Shown here piece after piece: positions 60,771-64,000 of a DNA stretch of 64,000 bases. The DNA comes from Candidatus Kapaibacterium sp. GTDB lineage: Bacteria; Bacteroidota; Ignavibacteria; Kapaibacteriales; UBA2268. Below the pieces are notes generated by a model. The model worked only from the letters and a program-made list of their open reading frames with translations, was not told the origin of the DNA and ran no database searches. The position numbers and the translations under genes are program-made. Location: positions 1 to 64,000 of the forward strand of contig JAMLHE010000004.1 of assembly GCA_023957315.1 (NCBI GenBank). The letters run 5' to 3'. Every line of letters starts with the position of its first letter. The stretch's first letter is position 1.

Positions 60771-63700
60771 TTACTTGACCATCATTAATTCACCGTTGAT
60801 AGCTGAATCACCTACTAAAATTCGGTAATAATAAGCACCTGTTGGCAATGATTTTGGTTCCCATACTGTACGAACTTGACCGGGAACGACATAAGCTAAA
60901 TCCTTGTCGTAAACTTTTTTGCCCGAAGCATCAGTTATCTGTAGTTGAACTCTTGTGAAAGTTTTGGCTTCAAACTCGATTGTCACAGCTTGTGTAAACG
61001 GATTCGGATAAGTTCCAACATTTGCAATATAATCATTTACTGAATTTGCAGGACCTGTATAGAAAAACCACACCTGAGACCAATCGGATTTGCCATTACC
61101 CAAATCAGCTCTAACTTTCCAGAAATACTGTGTATTATCACTCAATCCTGATACTGTGTGAGTAGTCGTGGTAACTGTCGGTTCGTCTTCAATTACTTGT
61201 GTAAATTTGTTATCGGTAGCAAGCAAGAATTCATACGATATAGCTCCGTTGTATAATTCCCAACTGAAAGTAGTTTCCAATGGTACGTATTCTGTGTTAT
61301 TTGCCGGTGCAATCAAGAGTGGACCGCCAATTCCTGTTTCAAATTTCCAAACTACTGACCATTCGCCCGGACCATCGACGCTATAAGCGCGGACTCTCCA
61401 ATAGAATGTCGAATTTGGTGCTAAAGTCGGGAATGTATGACTTACAGAACTGATTGTATCTTGAGAGAAAATTAAGTCATTAAATTCCATATCATTGGCA
61501 ATTTGCAAGTGATAGCGAACTGCATTATTCATCGAAAACCATAAGAATTGCACTGACGAAGGAAGATTCTTTGATTCATTCGCAGGAATACGGAGACTAA
61601 CCGCTTGAAGTCTTGTTTTCAATGTCCATACTTCAGACCATGTACCGAAATTATCATCATCTTCGACTCGGACTCTCCAGTGGTAACTTGTAAATGGTTC
61701 TAATGCTACAGTATGTTTAACAGCGTCTGCGACACTATCATCAATTGCCTTTTCGATAAAGTCGGAATTTTTTGCCACTTGGACATGATATAATTCGGGT
61801 CCACCGAATTGAGTCCATTGTAATTCAGGCGAAATTAGTTGGTTGACAGCCATATTTGGAGGCGAAGTCAACATAACCGGTGCATATGCTGTCAAAAATT
61901 CTCTCATATCAGACCATTCGCTCATTCCGAATTCATTCGATGAACTGAGAATTGCATAATATCTTGTGTTATAATTCAATCCGTTCACCATATGCGAAGT
62001 GCCGACTATTCCGGTTTCATCGTAAAATGGTTCGGAAGCATCGGGATTTGTGCTGATTTTAAGATTGTAACTTGTAGCTTCTAATGCCGGATTCCAAGTG
62101 AACTCCAAGTCTATGCTGTTGCCGACTGAAAGGTGCTCGGGAGTTATAAATCTCGGAGGTCCAAGTACAGTAGTAAATGCCCAAACTTCAGACCAATAAC
62201 TTGTCGAATTATCATTGATAGCTCTAACACGCCAGAAATATTTAGTCAAACCGTCAAGTTTAGGTGTTGCAATTTTCGTTTCAATCACATTGTCATTTGT
62301 GAAGAAAATTACGCTGAAATCTTCGGTAGTCGAGACTTGAACTTCGTATTTGTCCGCTCCCCAAACTTCTTCCCAGTCTAATTCGGTGGAAACAGCAACG
62401 CCTACAGAATCATTTGCAGGAGATACAAGCACAGGTGGAGCAATTTTGGTAGTAAATACATGTGTACTTGACCAAGGACTGACCGCTGAATGATTTTTAG
62501 CTCTAACACGCCAGTAATACTTAGTGTTGTATGTGAAATCAGATTGCATAATATGCGAAGTATCGGAAAGTGTTATTGATTCGAAATTGAAGAAGTATTC
62601 ATCGTCAATCGAAACATGAACTTGATATAATTCAGACATTTCGACGCTTTTCCATATTAATTCCAAACCGTTTTCTATATCGAATGAATTATGAGCAGGG
62701 TTTATGATTTCCGGTGCTGTAAGTATTTCAGGGTCAATAGCACGATATATCATACCGGACTCGCCACCCATAAAAAATGTATTGTCTTCGTTTATAGCAT
62801 ATGCAGTAATTATTTCAGAATGATAATCGCCCCTGATGTAATCGAATGTTGCCCCTTTGTCATCAGATGTAGCTATTGTACTTGATAAAGAGAAATTTGC
62901 AGGTAGCATATAAACACCGGAAACGAAAATTTTTCCATTTTGGTCTGCAAAGACTTTATCTGCGTACGTAAGCCCTGTATTCAGCTTTGTGAACTGACTT
63001 GGTGTACTTGATTTGTATAAGCCATCCCAAGTTGCAATATAAACATTTCCGTCAGGCGAAGGAAATATGTCTTTAATGCTCCCTCCTAATAAATTAGTCG
63101 GGGTCCATTTTGTACCTCCATCAGTTGAGTAGAAAGCCAAAGGTCCAGCTGAGACATAAATGTACTTGTTATTTGTAATAGCTAACTTGTAGGGTGGGTC
63201 ATTACTTGGCAGAAAGCTTGGCGATATATCAATCCAATTATTACCATTATTAACAGTTATAAAAACATAACGCTTATCAATAGGTTCGCCCGGAGGGTCC
63301 GGCATGAAATAGTAATGAACGTTTGCAACGAAATGATTGTCCGGCGAAACTTGGACTGCATAAACGATAGTGTCCGCAAATCTTATTCGATTCCAAGCTG
63401 TAGCCGATTGGTCAGAAACATATAAACCTACATCCGTACCGACTAAAAAATTACCGACAGAATCCATCGCAAAATCATTCACCTTTTGACCAATATTTGA
63501 AATCATAGCCCAGCTATCACCGTAATCTAATGTTTGCCAAACTTCACCATCTGCCATTATTTTGAACATTCTGTCATTTTTTGCATAAAATATTCTGGAT
63601 GTGGGAGCAGGGTGTGGATAAATTCTATCATCATCTTCAAACACATCACCATTACCGAGCGAATAGTTCGGTTTGCGACTGGAGAAATATGCAAATAGAT

Positions 63701-64000
63701 TGTCGTTTGCTCCTTTGATTACACTGGTAACACCTTGACCACGGGTGGTTGAAGCAGGAACCCAAGAGAAATTGACTACGTCATCATGCACAAATACTCC
63801 GCCATATCGAGTTCCATAAACTACTCTGCCGTTTTTGTTAAAAGTAATTGTAGTTGCATTGAAATCAGGTAATGGTTCTTTATTAGGGTTTAAGGGACGG
63901 GTCATGAATGTATCCAATTCTGCCCAGGTCAAACCGCCATTGACTGATTCCATAACACCACGACCATTTGTTGCTGCAAAAACATAGCCCAAAGGAGAGC
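60771..64000 (-). CDS. secreted FN3-repeat and beta-propeller protein with T9SS sorting domain (partial)
   Basis: At least 1076 residues; the frame stays open to the right edge, so the N-terminus is outside the window. The first 420 residues seen are BNR-like (MESVNGGLTW, YSTDGGTKW, ATSDDKGATF). Then about six FN3-like modules, each with a YYWRVRAxNxSxxSxWS-type core (YYWRVRAKNHSAVSPW, YFWRVRAINDNSTSYW, FYWRVRAYSVDGPGEW). The C-terminal domain starts VGTYPNPFTQAVTIEF and ends YYYRILVGDSAINGELMMVK (T9SS type A). It is a surface or released protein; the role of the propeller is unknown. Confidence 0.9.
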   Translation of the reverse strand, partial: SPLGYVFAATNGRGVMESVNGGLTWAELDTFMTRPLNPNKEPLPDFNATTITFNKNGRVVYGTRYGGVFVHDDVVNFSWVPASTTRGQGVTSVIKGANDNLFAYFSSRKPNYSLGNGDVFEDDDRIYPHPAPTSRIFYAKNDRMFKIMADGEVWQTLDYGDSWAMISNIGQKVNDFAMDSVGNFLVGTDVGLYVSDQSATAWNRIRFADTIVYAVQVSPDNHFVANVHYYFMPDPPGEPIDKRYVFITVNNGNNWIDISPSFLPSNDPPYKLAITNNKYIYVSAGPLAFYSTDGGTKWTPTNLLGGSIKDIFPSPDGNVYIATWDGLYKSSTPSQFTKLNTGLTYADKVFADQNGKIFVSGVYMLPANFSLSSTIATSDDKGATFDYIRGDYHSEIITAYAINEDNTFFMGGESGMIYRAIDPEILTAPEIINPAHNSFDIENGLELIWKSVEMSELYQVHVSIDDEYFFNFESITLSDTSHIMQSDFTYNTKYYWRVRAKNHSAVSPWSSTHVFTTKIAPPVLVSPANDSVGVAVSTELDWEEVWGADKYEVQVSTTEDFSVIFFTNDNVIETKIATPKLDGLTKYFWRVRAINDNSTSYWSEVWAFTTVLGPPRFITPEHLSVGNSIDLEFTWNPALEATSYNLKISTNPDASEPFYDETGIVGTSHMVNGLNYNTRYYAILSSSNEFGMSEWSDMREFLTAYAPVMLTSPPNMAVNQLISPELQWTQFGGPELYHVQVAKNSDFIEKAIDDSVADAVKHTVALEPFTSYHWRVRVEDDDNFGTWSEVWTLKTRLQAVSLRIPANESKNLPSSVQFLWFSMNNAVRYHLQIANDMEFNDLIFSQDTISSVSHTFPTLAPNSTFYWRVRAYSVDGPGEWSVVWKFETGIGGPLLIAPANNTEYVPLETTFSWELYNGAISYEFLLATDNKFTQVIEDEPTVTTTTHTVSGLSDNTQYFWKVRADLGNGKSDWSQVWFFYTGPANSVNDYIANVGTYPNPFTQAVTIEFEAKTFTRVQLQITDASGKKVYDKDLAYVVPGQVRTVWEPKSLPTGAYYYRILVGDSAINGELMMVK

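Overview
The window reads as a chromosome segment of a Gram-negative bacterium of the Bacteroidota/Chlorobi (FCB) group, plausibly an Ignavibacteria- or Kapabacteria-like lineage (inference). Four large secreted proteins end in, or look like, type IX secretion sorting domains. There are two Bat aerotolerance clusters. Ribosomal protein L33 is of the Bacteroidota type. Several promoters fit the Bacteroidota pattern TTTG, 19-20 bp, TAnnTTTG (upstream of nuoA, tRNA-Phe and three accessory loci). Base composition is AT-rich throughout.

Layout. 1-6.2 kb: two truncated RHS tip cassettes, each followed by a secreted or membrane protein whose ribosome site overlaps the toxin gene end, enclosing a small sulfur module (DUF2892 membrane protein, ArsR regulator, rhodanese) and a VOC protein. 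6.2-6.8 kb: gene-free repeat cluster. 6.8-14 kb: core genes (rpmG, a RelA-like (p)ppGpp synthetase, HAD phosphatase, cdsA, nuoA-nuoB, MATE pump, RidA). 14-19.4 kb: repeat-rich accessory zone with a T9SS protein carrying two palindromes in frame, a radical SAM enzyme and an orphan secreted protein whose promoter matches the RHS cassettes. 19.4-23.2 kb: a CarH-like B12 regulator and a divergent DUF4397 repeat protein, separated by an array of TATACA boxes and bracketed by tRNA-Phe and a degenerate copy of the tRNA 3' end plus terminator. 23.2-33.3 kb: minus-strand operons (ArsR/PlsC/TPP enzyme; PaaG/PaaH-like; Maf/ABC permease/PlsY/hydrolase), plus rho and a peroxiredoxin. 33.4-41.3 kb: alpha-2-macroglobulin lipoprotein, glycosyltransferase, PilM-like protein, RsmD. 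41.4-56.8 kb: Bat cluster one (BatB, BatC, frameshifted BatD, BatE) and cluster two (MoxR, DUF58, a T9SS protein, BatD-like, BatA, Ogg2), separated by opposing NfeD and C69 peptidase genes. 56.9-64 kb: PabA/TrpG, a coupled small secreted ORF, TyrS, a coiled-coil tail-anchored pair, and a T9SS fibronectin-repeat protein running off the right edge.

The most unusual content is (i) three loci sharing one promoter module that drive RHS-tip/immunity-like cassettes or an orphan immunity-like gene; (ii) palindromic mini-elements, two of them in frame inside a protein; and (iii) the CarH-like/DUF4397 locus with a phased operator array next to a duplicated tRNA end. All functional statements rest on motif reading without database searches.
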